NCBI GenBank assembly: GCA_031279915.1
Contig: JAITHO010000209.1
Span: 1-5,434 of the forward strand
DNA length: 5,434 bases
Source: Tannerellaceae bacterium
GTDB taxonomy: Bacteria; Bacteroidota; Bacteroidia; Bacteroidales; Tannerellaceae
Reading direction: 5' to 3'
Shown: positions 1 to 5,434 of the stretch, one piece after another
Layout: each line of letters starts with the position of its first letter
Position numbering within the stretch: position 1 is the first letter of the stretch
Program-made: the position numbers and the translations under genes
The notes under the pieces: model-generated
The model's database searches: none
What the model saw: the letters and a program-made list of their open reading frames with translations, nothing else
What the model was told of the DNA's origin: nothing

Positions 1-1160
1 GAATCGGCTCCCCAGAGGTAGTCGCCGGTGGCTTCGTCTTCAACGTTAAAGATAGAAGCAGTGCGTCGGATGTCGTCGGGCTCGTCGTTTTTCCATTCGT
101 CCCATAGCTTGGAGTTGACTGGGCCGGCTCCCCATCCTTGTCCGAATGGGAAGGTGCTTTGGTATCGGTTGCTTCCTTCGTTACGTATGCCGAAGTAGAG
201 GGCAAACTGATTTGAGTAGTGACGGGTATCCCAGGTGACGAGGTTGGTGCATTTCACGACGAATACGTGCTCCGGGTTTGCGCCGTCCATCACCCATGTA
301 GGAGCCTCTTTGGCATAAGGATAGTTGGGCTTGGTAACGCTGTTTGTATACCCCCAGAGGGAGCGATAGTCGTTCACGAGCGAGTGTCCGGAATTATCGA
401 TACAGTCTTTCAGGGCAGCGGCCACTTGCTGTGCTGTTACCTGTCCGCCTTCTATAGGCATGGCCTCCTTTTGATAGAATCCGGTGTAGAACAGGAATAC
501 GCGAGCCAGGAGTCCGGCGGCGGCCCATTTGGTGATGGTTCCTGAAGTGACGGCGTTCCATCTTACGGTCGGCATGGTGGAATATGCATCCCACAGGTCG
601 GAGCCTATTTGTGTGAATATCTCTTCCTGTGTTGCTTGGGGAGGCGATGTTTTGGCTTCCTGCACGTTCTCCGGAGCCGCTTTCATCAGCGGCACGTCGC
701 CGAGGGTTTGAACCAGGTCGAAGTAGAAGTATGCCCTGAGGAATTTGGCTTCTCCCATTTTCTGCGCTTTTGCTTCGCCTTCATCCATAGCGTCGAGGGC
801 TGCAATGGCTGCATTGGCTCGCGATATTCCGCGATAGCTTTGCGACCAGAGCGTGGAGAATTGGTTGCGGTCAGCGTAGAGCAGATGTCCATAAGCCTGC
901 ATGCCTTTGTCGTTAGCTCCTCCTCCTCCGAATCGGTCGTCGGACGCCAGCTCGGCAACCATTATATAGGTAGACATTGGCGAGCCGGCCAGCGATGTGT
1001 TGAGCACGGCGTAAACGCCTGTGAGCATCTGTGCGGCGTCTTCTTCTGTTTTGGGGAATGTTTCGGAGTTCTTGCTAGTATAGCTTGTCGCATCCAGAAA
1101 GTCCTCGCAGCTTGTGAGCAGAGGGAGGATGAATGCTATTAAATAGATTAACTTCTTCAT
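1..1160 (-). CDS. SusD/RagB-family nutrient-binding outer-membrane lipoprotein, C-terminus cut by window edge
   Basis: SusD homologues are surface-exposed lipoproteins that cap the SusC barrel and help capture glycans or other bulky ligands. The frame is open from an ATG at 1160-1158 to the window edge (386 codons plus two bases). Family members usually run about 500-600 aa, so the C-terminal part is missing. Residues 1-17 form a lipoprotein signal ending in L-T-S-C, with Cys18 as the predicted lipidated residue. It is followed by E-D-F-L-D, an acidic stretch of the kind linked to surface export in Bacteroidota. The segment around 139-158 (KFLRAYFYFDLVQTLGDVPL) is a strong SusD-family signature. 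Residues 102-118 (STLWSQSYRGISRANAA) match the TPR-like helical N-terminal region. Residues 78-81 are four glycines in a row. The ATG lies 12 nt after the susC stop, so the two are almost certainly cotranscribed. There is no clear Shine-Dalgarno, as is usual in this phylum. An out-of-frame ATG at 1171-1169 opens a four-codon frame whose stop overlaps the susD ATG. The ligand cannot be told. Confidence 0.95.
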   Translation of the reverse strand, partial: MKKLIYLIAFILPLLTSCEDFLDATSYTSKNSETFPKTEEDAAQMLTGVYAVLNTSLAGSPMSTYIMVAELASDDRFGGGGANDKGMQAYGHLLYADRNQFSTLWSQSYRGISRANAAIAALDAMDEGEAKAQKMGEAKFLRAYFYFDLVQTLGDVPLMKAAPENVQEAKTSPPQATQEEIFTQIGSDLWDAYSTMPTVRWNAVTSGTITKWAAAGLLARVFLFYTGFYQKEAMPIEGGQVTAQQVAAALKDCIDNSGHSLVNDYRSLWGYTNSVTKPNYPYAKEAPTWVMDGANPEHVFVVKCTNLVTWDTRHYSNQFALYFGIRNEGSNRYQSTFPFGQGWGAGPVNSKLWDEWKNDEPDDIRRTASIFNVEDEATGDYLWGAD

Positions 1161-1172
1161 ATTGTCTGCATA

Positions 1173-4100
1173 TTAAAAGGATAAATTAACGCCTACGAGG
1201 TAGGTTTTTGAAGCGGGATAAGCTCCCAGGTCTATACCCGTCACCCAGCTTTGACCGTCGCCAAAGCCTACTTCGGGATCCATTCCTGAGTATCCGGTGA
1301 AGGTGAACATGTTTTGAGCTGTGACGTAAACTCTGGCCTGTCCGAGCGGCATCTTAGGCAGGAGTTTCTTGAAGTCGTATCCCAGGGTGATGTTCTGAAT
1401 CTTCACGTAGTCGCCCTTCTCTATGAAAATATCGGATACGTTCTGATAGTTGATATGCGTACCGGTTGTCAGTCGGGGCCATTTGTCGGATGTGCCTTCT
1501 CCTGTCCATCGTCCGAACCAATCGGTTGAGAAGTTTTCGTATCGTGCGTCGACAAATCGGCGGTACGATTTGGCTATCTGCATTCCGAAAGCTCCTGATG
1601 CGGTAATCATGAAGTCGAAGCCTTTGTATCCGAGGTTGACGGTGAAGCCTGCTTTGTATTTAGGCCATCCGCATCCTATCATTGTTTTGTCTTCCTCGTC
1701 GATTTTGCCGTCTTCGTTGATGTCTCTGAAACGGATATCGCCGGGCTGTGCTCCAGGGATGATGGGGTTGCCGTCTTTAGTGTAGGCGTTAACCTCGTTC
1801 CAGTTCTGGAATATGCCGTCGGCCTTGTATCCGTAGAAGAATCCCATGGGGTATCCAACTTGCAGGCGCACGAACTCGCTTGTTCCCTGGCTAAGAACGT
1901 CGCCGCTGCCGTGGATGATTCCTTCGGTGTTGGCGATTTCCGTAACCTCGTTCTTGTTGTAGCTTCCGTTGAGATTGATTCCGTAGTCAAAGTCTTTGTT
2001 CAGGCGATCGTTCCATGTGAAGGCCAGCTCCACGCCCTTGTTCTGCACGGCTCCACCGTTAACCGAGGGAGCGCTGAATCCCCATGTTGCGCTGATAGGC
2101 GCGGTGAGGAGCCAGTCTTTAGTCGTCTTGATGTAGTAATCGAAGGTTACTCCGAGGCGGCTGTTGAGGAAGCGGGCATCGAATCCGAGGTCGATCTGCT
2201 CGGAGGTTTCCCATGTTACGTCGGGATTCTTCAGAACGCCGGCCACGGCTCCCGTAGACTGTACGTTCTTTTTATCTCCAAAGTAATAAACCGCAAGGGC
2301 TGGGAACTCATATCGGGTTAGATACTGGAATCCGCCAATGCTTTGGTTACCATTCTGCCCCCAGTTGGCGCGCAGTTTCAGGAAGTCGAGCTTGCCTTTC
2401 AATCCGTCCATGAAACCTTCGTTGCTAACGACCCATCCTGCCGATACAGAGGGGAATGTTCCCCAGCGATGTCCGCGGGCAAAGTTTGAGGAGCCGTCGG
2501 TACGCATAATGATGGTAGCCATGTAGGTTTCCTTGTAGTTGTAATTGATACGTCCCCAGAAGGAGGCAAGTCCGCCGATTCCCCATGGAGAGCCGCTTGC
2601 GCTTCGTTCGCTGAGCTGCGTCGGCTTGGTGTTGTTAACCCATGCGTAGTCCCATCCGAGGTCGAAGATGTTGTTCTGACCTCCGGAACCAACACTTTCG
2701 CCGTATCCCCATTTCTCGGCAGCTTGTCCGAGCTGAATGTCGGCGCTGTGTTCGTTGATGCGGAGACTGTACGTAAGGGTATTGTCCAACGTCCAGTTGT
2801 AGCCGACGCTCTGGCTCTGGCCGATGCTCTCCGTTGTGGTGTTCATGTTATTGGAGAGGCGAATCTTTTGATTTTGGTCGCGGTATGACGATGAGCTCAT
2901 CCTGTATCCGAATTGCGATTTGAATATAAGATTCTTGATCGGCTGAATCTGGAGATATACGCTGGTGTTGAGGTTATGATTCTTCGACTTGTTCAAGCCT
3001 TGAGTGTTGTGATTAACGGCGGCGATGGGATTCCCGAAGTTACCGTCAAACGTCCATCCGTCGTCTTGCTTGTCGTAGTAATCATAGTAGTTACCCTCAG
3101 CGTCGTAGGCCGGCATGAGGGGATTCGCCACCAGAACGTTGTGGAAAGCGTTCCAATAGATATTGCCCTGCGAGATGCCGTTGTTGGTGCGATAAGTGTA
3201 GTTCAGCGTTTGCCCTATCTTGATTGCTTCGAAGTCGCGCACTTTCAGTAGCACATGATCCGAATTGATGCGGAAGGTGTGCCTGTCGTAATGCGACTGC
3301 ACATTCTCGCCGAATATACCATCCTGCTTGGTGAACGAATATCCCATGGAGAACTTCGAGACGTCGTTACCTCCGGTCAGATTAAATGAGTGATTCATTG
3401 TTTCGGCTCCTTCGTTGTAGAAAGCATCCACCCAGTCGGTTCCCTGCCATGCTCCGCTCATTATATCGTCGTAGAGCTTGCTTGGGAGAACGTTTGGCCA
3501 GTCTATAGGAGCAACGTTATCATTGAAGTTCATTTCATCCTGCATCTGCATGTATTCCTTGGCGGTAAGCATATCAGGCTTCCTGGAGAGATACTGCCGC
3601 CCATAGTATCCATCGTAAGTCAGGCGGGTTTTGCCGGCTTTGCCTTGCTTGGTGGTTATCAGAACCACGCCATTGGCTGCGCGTGCTCCGTAGATGGCCG
3701 AGGATGCTGCATCCTTGAGGATGTCGATCGACTCAATGTCGGCCGAGCTCATGTGGTTGAGAGCATCGTCGCCGCTGGGAACTCCGTCGACAACGTAGAG
3801 GGGCTTGGAGTTGCCGTTCGTTCCTATACCGCGAATATTAATGATGTAGCCTGCACCCGGCTGTCCGTTGTTTTGCAGGATGTTTACGCCTGGCGTTTGA
3901 TTTTGGAGGGCGGTGAAGGCGTTGGTGGTGCTGAGCTTCTGGAGGTTCTCGCCCGATACTTGTATGGTGGCGCCCGTTACCAGCTTTTTCTTCTGCACTC
4001 CGTAGCCCACAACAACCACCTCTTCGAGGCTCTGCGAGTCTTCGCTCAATTGAATATTTATTGTACGCTGATTGCCCACGGTTACTTCACGGCTCAAATA

Positions 4101-4364
4101 GCCAACATACGAAAATACAAGAACCGACTGCGGAGATACTTGCTGCAGGGAATATTTCCCGTCAATGTCGGTGATAGCTCCGTTAGCCGTTCCTTTGATT
4201 ATAACATTCACGCCGATAAGAGGCTCGCCGCTCGTATCGGTTACAGTACCCGACACCGCGCCGCTCTGCGACCAGGCTGCATGGGTACCAAAGAGAAGAA
4301 AAGCGACCGCAAGGGCTAAGCTCTTCCATAGCTTAATTTTCTTGTTTAAAATTGTCTTACTCAT
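1173..4364 (-). CDS. SusC/RagA-family TonB-linked outer-membrane transporter, complete
   Basis: This TonB-dependent outer-membrane barrel imports ligands presented by its SusD partner, using energy passed on by TonB/ExbBD. It is 1063 aa, within the usual family range of about 950-1100. Residues 1 to about 33 form a signal peptide: a Lys-rich start, a hydrophobic core at 16-25, and likely cleavage near AWSQS. Residues about 36-109 are a carboxypeptidase-regulatory-like beta-sandwich (GTVTDTSGEPLIGVNV, then DGKYSL and FSYVGY). The TonB-box region EEVVVVGYG lies at 114-122, followed by the plug domain to about 240 with PLYVVDGVP (188-196) and the SusC signature around SAIYGARAANGVVLITTKQG (222-241). 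The rest is beta-barrel, ending in YLVGVNLSF with the terminal Phe expected of an outer-membrane protein. An acidic loop at 881-892 (DINEDGKIDEED) resembles an EF-hand/dockerin calcium loop and is common in this family. The start was chosen because it gives a complete signal peptide; there is no Shine-Dalgarno, only A/T-rich sequence before it. susD follows 12 nt downstream. Transcription probably starts at the promoter at 4538-4567. The substrate is not predictable from sequence alone. Confidence 0.98.
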   Translation of the reverse strand: MSKTILNKKIKLWKSLALAVAFLLFGTHAAWSQSGAVSGTVTDTSGEPLIGVNVIIKGTANGAITDIDGKYSLQQVSPQSVLVFSYVGYLSREVTVGNQRTINIQLSEDSQSLEEVVVVGYGVQKKKLVTGATIQVSGENLQKLSTTNAFTALQNQTPGVNILQNNGQPGAGYIINIRGIGTNGNSKPLYVVDGVPSGDDALNHMSSADIESIDILKDAASSAIYGARAANGVVLITTKQGKAGKTRLTYDGYYGRQYLSRKPDMLTAKEYMQMQDEMNFNDNVAPIDWPNVLPSKLYDDIMSGAWQGTDWVDAFYNEGAETMNHSFNLTGGNDVSKFSMGYSFTKQDGIFGENVQSHYDRHTFRINSDHVLLKVRDFEAIKIGQTLNYTYRTNNGISQGNIYWNAFHNVLVANPLMPAYDAEGNYYDYYDKQDDGWTFDGNFGNPIAAVNHNTQGLNKSKNHNLNTSVYLQIQPIKNLIFKSQFGYRMSSSSYRDQNQKIRLSNNMNTTTESIGQSQSVGYNWTLDNTLTYSLRINEHSADIQLGQAAEKWGYGESVGSGGQNNIFDLGWDYAWVNNTKPTQLSERSASGSPWGIGGLASFWGRINYNYKETYMATIIMRTDGSSNFARGHRWGTFPSVSAGWVVSNEGFMDGLKGKLDFLKLRANWGQNGNQSIGGFQYLTRYEFPALAVYYFGDKKNVQSTGAVAGVLKNPDVTWETSEQIDLGFDARFLNSRLGVTFDYYIKTTKDWLLTAPISATWGFSAPSVNGGAVQNKGVELAFTWNDRLNKDFDYGINLNGSYNKNEVTEIANTEGIIHGSGDVLSQGTSEFVRLQVGYPMGFFYGYKADGIFQNWNEVNAYTKDGNPIIPGAQPGDIRFRDINEDGKIDEEDKTMIGCGWPKYKAGFTVNLGYKGFDFMITASGAFGMQIAKSYRRFVDARYENFSTDWFGRWTGEGTSDKWPRLTTGTHINYQNVSDIFIEKGDYVKIQNITLGYDFKKLLPKMPLGQARVYVTAQNMFTFTGYSGMDPEVGFGDGQSWVTGIDLGAYPASKTYLVGVNLSF

Positions 4365-4514
4365 AAGATTTCTTGAATTAAATGTTTTAAAGGTTAAACA
4401 AAAACGGACTGATCCGTTGTGTCAAAAAAACTGCAAACTCAATTTGATTTTACATAGGCCTATTAAATTAAAAGGTTATACATCAATGATTAGCCGGAGA
4501 TAAATAAGGCTCAT
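4365..4514 (-). promoter_or_regulatory. Downstream part of the susC 5' leader
   Basis: No gene is visible between the susC start codon and the left inverted-repeat arm. If transcription starts just downstream of the -7 box, near 4531-4534, the whole leader is about 168 nt, long enough for post-initiation control. It is A/T-rich and holds a 10-bp palindrome, ATAGGCCTAT (4454-4463), and the terminator-like hairpin at 4396-4418. I recognise no known riboswitch fold. The leader limits are inferred from the promoter position, not measured. Confidence 0.5.
4396..4418 (-). terminator. Terminator-like hairpin in the susC leader (possible attenuator)
   Basis: Read on the minus strand, AACGGA (4418-4413), loop TCAG and TCCGTT (4408-4403) form a perfect 6-bp stem. 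The T residues continue as TTTGTTT (4402-4396), giving five consecutive T from the end of the stem. This is the shape of a short intrinsic terminator, and it works only toward susC because the other strand has no T tail. It lies between the promoter and the gene, 31 nt before the start codon, so it suggests attenuation rather than the end of a gene. The stem is short and only half GC, so termination could be weak. A structure affecting translation is an alternative. Confidence 0.4.
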
Positions 4515-4535
4515 TTTATTCGTCCGATTAATCTG
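4515..4535. repeat. Left arm of 21-bp inverted repeat pair (susC-proximal)
   Basis: This 21-bp stretch is the reverse complement of 4674-4694 with a single mismatch (position 4519). The 16 bp at 4520-4535 are identical. Matching stops immediately beyond both ends. The arm is itself close to palindromic: 4516-4531 is a 7-2-7 dyad with one mismatch. It lies directly downstream of the -7 box, so the predicted transcription start falls in or beside it. Confidence 0.85.
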
Positions 4536-4537
4536 CG

Positions 4538-4567
4538 CAAAAATATATACTTTTTTTAGATTCACAA
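4538..4567 (-). promoter_or_regulatory. Bacteroides-type promoter for susC/susD
   Basis: On the minus strand TTG (4567-4565) is followed by exactly 19 bp and then TATTTTTG (4545-4538), a full match to the Bacteroides -7 consensus TAnnTTTG with the usual -33 TTG spacing. It is the only perfect -7 match facing susC that I found between susC and the right arm of the inverted repeat. The spacer contains an A7 tract and is very A/T-rich. Predicted transcription start is about 4531-4534. Confidence 0.65.
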
Positions 4568-4673
4568 CATAAAATAGGACGAGAACTATCAATAACTAAT
4601 ACAGCCTCTTCCGTCACTTCCCTGCTTATCCGCCTCTAAGTATCCGCAACTCGAGTTTAGCCGCTTTCATTGT

Positions 4674-4694
4674 CAGATTAATCGGACGATTAAA
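4674..4694. repeat. Right arm of 21-bp inverted repeat pair (susC-distal)
   Basis: This is the partner of 4515-4535, matching 20 of 21 positions as a reverse complement. Within it, 4678-4693 forms a perfect dyad TTAATCG-GA-CGATTAA with a 2-bp centre. It is the less diverged of the two sites as a palindrome. Confidence 0.85.
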
Positions 4695-4717
4695 CCGACA
4701 ATTTCCCACAGTATTTC

Positions 4718-4758
4718 TTGAAACAAAAGGCCGCGGAGCGGAAATAACTTTTGAACAA
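4718..4758 (-). terminator. Composite hairpin, possible terminator for minus-strand readthrough
   Basis: CAAAAG (4724-4729) pairs with CTTTTG (4748-4753), enclosing a GC stem CCGC/GCGG (4731-4734 with 4738-4741) around a 3-nt loop. TTG (4718-4720) can also pair with CAA (4756-4758). On the minus strand the descending arm runs from GCGG into CCTTTTGTTTC, a T-rich tail. It sits between the upstream gene and the susC promoter segment, where a terminator would insulate the promoter. The internal loop is uneven, so this is a weak call. Confidence 0.3.
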
Positions 4759-4766
4759 CGCCATAC

Positions 4767-4783
4767 GGTGGTGGCGGTGGTGG
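4767..4783 (+). repeat. GG-rich trinucleotide tract, two-tier G-quadruplex candidate
   Basis: Six GG dinucleotides, each separated by one base, lie in 17 bp (GGT twice, GGC, GGT twice, GG). Four such pairs are enough for a two-tetrad G-quadruplex on the plus strand. It stands out against A/T-rich surroundings. It could equally be a neutral trinucleotide microsatellite. Confidence 0.4.
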
Positions 4784-4954
4784 AATCGACGCAGTCAATC
4801 GGTACGAACAGCCTGCGAGAAAAAAAATATGGCGAGCAATCCGCAAATAGTAATAGCCGTCACAAAAATCACTGTCACTATCATAACGCATTTTCAGTTT
4901 AAAATTTCAGTCCACAAGGTTGAGATAGAAACCAACAATGCAAAAGGATTCCCC

Positions 4955-5282
4955 GCAAGCCGCTGTAACATCGCTTTTTTCCCCCGAAGACCTGCGCAAG
5001 CCGCTGTGACATCGCTTTTATCTTCCGAAGCTCTGCGCAAGCCGCTGCGACATCGCTTTTATCTTCCGAAGATCTGCGCAAGACAATGCCACGTGGCTTT
5101 TTTTCTCCGAAGCTCTGCGCAAGACAATACCACGTGGCTTTTTTTCTCCGAAGCTCTGCGCAAGACAATGCCACGTGGCTTTTTTTCTCCGAAGATCTGC
5201 GCAGGAAAATACTACGTGGCTTTTTTTCTCCGAAGATCTGCGCAGGAAAATACTACGTGGTATTTTCTCCACGGAATCCTAC
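4955..5282. repeat. Tandem array of eight 41-bp units
   Basis: Units start at 4955, 4996, 5037, 5078, 5119, 5160, 5201 and 5242, each exactly 41 bp, and are directly contiguous. Three subtypes lie in order. Units 1-3 begin GCAAGCCGCTG and contain ACATCGC. Units 4-6 begin GCAAGACAAT and contain CCACGTGGC followed by seven T. Units 7-8 begin GCAGGAAAATACTACGTGG. All of units 1-7 share the CCGAAG and CTGC ends; unit 8 decays in its second half. The array starts just past the stop of the minus-strand gene at 5290 and is bounded by an 8-bp inverted pair, AGGATTCC (4945-4952) and GGAATCCT (5273-5280). Since 41 is not a multiple of three, apparent peptides change frame at each unit, so it is unlikely to be coding. 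There are no spacers, so it is not CRISPR. Confidence 0.95.
5246..5267 (-). terminator. Hairpin after the upstream gene, possible weak terminator
   Basis: GAAAATAC (5246-5253) and GTATTTTC (5260-5267) form a perfect 8-bp stem with a 6-nt loop, 22 nt after the stop codon of the gene at 5290. On the minus strand the descending arm contains TTTT but no longer U-run follows it. The hairpin lies inside the last, diverged unit of the tandem array. The position suits a terminator or a 3'-end stabilising structure; the A/T-rich stem makes this tentative. Confidence 0.35.
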
Positions 5283-5289
5283 GGAGCCA

Positions 5290-5434
5290 TCAAAAGAGAT
5301 ACTGCAAGCCCAGCAGATAGCCCACGAAGACTTGCTGCCGCGTGTTGCCCTCATGCTTTTTCCATAGCGAATGGGAGGGGAAGATGCCGGCTTTGTCGGG
5401 GTCGTTGGAGTACATGTAGTTCAGGTTAGGGCCG
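5290..5434 (-). CDS. C-terminal 47 residues of a probable outer-membrane beta-barrel protein, N-terminus beyond window
   Basis: The frame is open from the right window edge to a TGA at 5292-5290. The visible tail ends QQVFVGYLLGLQYLF: alternating hydrophobic residues ending in an aromatic, the usual last strand (beta signal) of Gram-negative outer-membrane barrels. The preceding residues (NLNYMYSNDPDKAGIFPS, then HSLWKKHEGNTRQQ) look like another strand and a polar loop or turn. This is too little to name a family; a porin-like, lipid-modifying or assembly barrel would all fit. It is on the same strand as susC but 925 nt upstream, with an array and candidate terminators between, so it is probably a separate transcription unit. 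Confidence 0.6.
   Translation of the reverse strand, partial: GPNLNYMYSNDPDKAGIFPSHSLWKKHEGNTRQQVFVGYLLGLQYLF

Larger units (their letters stand above)
4515..4694. promoter_or_regulatory. Candidate invertible promoter segment (inverton) upstream of susC/susD
   Basis: A 138-bp core is enclosed by 21-bp inverted repeats. The only convincing Bacteroides-type promoter in the upstream region lies just inside the left arm and points out of the segment toward susC. Arms of about 20 bp, a core of roughly 100-200 bp and an outward-facing promoter at one end are the known architecture of phase-variable invertible promoters in Bacteroides, which control capsule loci and some outer-membrane protein operons. 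In this orientation the promoter would drive susC; inverted, it would fire right, toward the repeat array. Inversion is inferred: no invertase gene is in the window and only one orientation is seen. A pair of operators for a dimeric regulator, or a short MITE-like insertion, are alternatives; I see no target-site duplication supporting the latter. Confidence 0.6.
4695..4954. other. Non-coding stretch between the inverted-repeat segment and the tandem array
   Basis: I see no credible gene here. Open frames on either strand are short, lack a recognisable domain, and run into the tandem repeats or across the inverted-repeat arm. The stretch holds a composite hairpin (4718-4758), a GG-rich tract (4767-4783) and otherwise A/T-rich sequence. 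No Bacteroides-type -7 consensus was found in it. Confidence 0.5.

Noticed and set aside
609..1142. A 177-codon plus-strand open frame opposite susD
   Set aside because: It is Cys/Ser/Val-rich, has no recognisable motif, and is fully explained by the antisense of the SusD coding frame.
1157..1171. Four-codon frame between susC and susD whose stop overlaps the susD start
   Set aside because: It could help translational coupling, but so short a frame is common by chance and nothing else supports it.
3390..4319. A 309-codon plus-strand open frame opposite the 5' half of susC
   Set aside because: It lies entirely antisense to a clearly real SusC gene, shows no domain, and its sequence follows from susC codon use. 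A shadow frame.
4531..4540. 10-bp identity (ATCTGCGCAA) between the edge of the left inverted-repeat arm and the junction of array units 3 and 4 (5072-5081)
   Set aside because: Similarity stops at both ends, and a 10-bp match between regions of this size is near chance level.
4515..4694. MITE or other small transposon defined by the inverted repeats
   Set aside because: No target-site duplication is visible next to the arms, and the well-placed outward promoter fits an inverton or regulatory reading better. Not fully excluded.
4600..4902. A 100-codon stop-to-stop plus-strand frame (contains ETKGRGAEITFEQR), considered as a gene remnant
   Set aside because: It has no ATG, crosses the right inverted-repeat arm, and resembles no family I know. 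A stop-free run of this length can occur by chance.
4955..5282. CRISPR array
   Set aside because: Units are contiguous and similar over the full 41 bp, with no unique spacers and no cas genes nearby.
4751..5320. A 189-codon plus-strand open frame through the tandem array
   Set aside because: The 41-bp period shifts the frame at each unit and most units lack stop codons on either strand, so several overlapping frames stay open at once. There is no start signal and no domain.

Overview
The window looks like a gut-type Bacteroidales (Bacteroidota) chromosome. It carries an adjacent susC/susD-type pair. The SusC-like protein has the CarboxypepD_reg-like N-terminal extension found in this phylum, and the SusD-like protein has a lipobox followed by acidic residues. 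The only promoter-like sequence upstream fits the Bacteroides -33/-7 pattern (TTG, 19 bp, TAnnTTTG), and neither start codon has a clear Shine-Dalgarno sequence. I cannot name the species. All genes I can support lie on the minus strand.

Layout in transcription order (right to left): (1) 5290-5434, the last 47 codons of an unidentified protein that ends like an outer-membrane beta-barrel. (2) 4955-5282, an array of eight 41-bp tandem units just after that stop codon, with a hairpin in the last unit. (3) 4695-4954, non-coding sequence with a GG-rich tract and a hairpin. (4) 4515-4694, a 180-bp segment bounded by 21-bp inverted repeats (20/21 matching), with a good Bacteroides-type promoter inside its left end pointing at susC. 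(5) 4365-4514, the rest of the susC leader, with a terminator-like hairpin 31 nt before the start codon. (6) 1173-4364, a complete SusC-like TonB-dependent transporter of 1063 aa. (7) 1-1160, a SusD-like lipoprotein starting 12 nt after susC, missing its C-terminus at the window edge.

SusC and SusD homologues form an outer-membrane uptake complex in which SusC is the TonB-dependent barrel and SusD the surface lipoprotein lid. They typically import oligosaccharides or other bulky nutrients released by surface enzymes. The substrate cannot be read from this window, because no glycosidase, SusE/F-like protein or regulator is included.

The main point of interest is the control region. The inverted-repeat-bounded promoter has the architecture of the phase-variable invertible promoters known from Bacteroides, and as drawn it would be in the ON orientation for susC/susD. 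The inverted repeats, the promoter match and their geometry are directly visible. Inversion itself is inference, and no recombinase gene is in the window. A terminator-like hairpin further down the leader suggests a possible second control layer.
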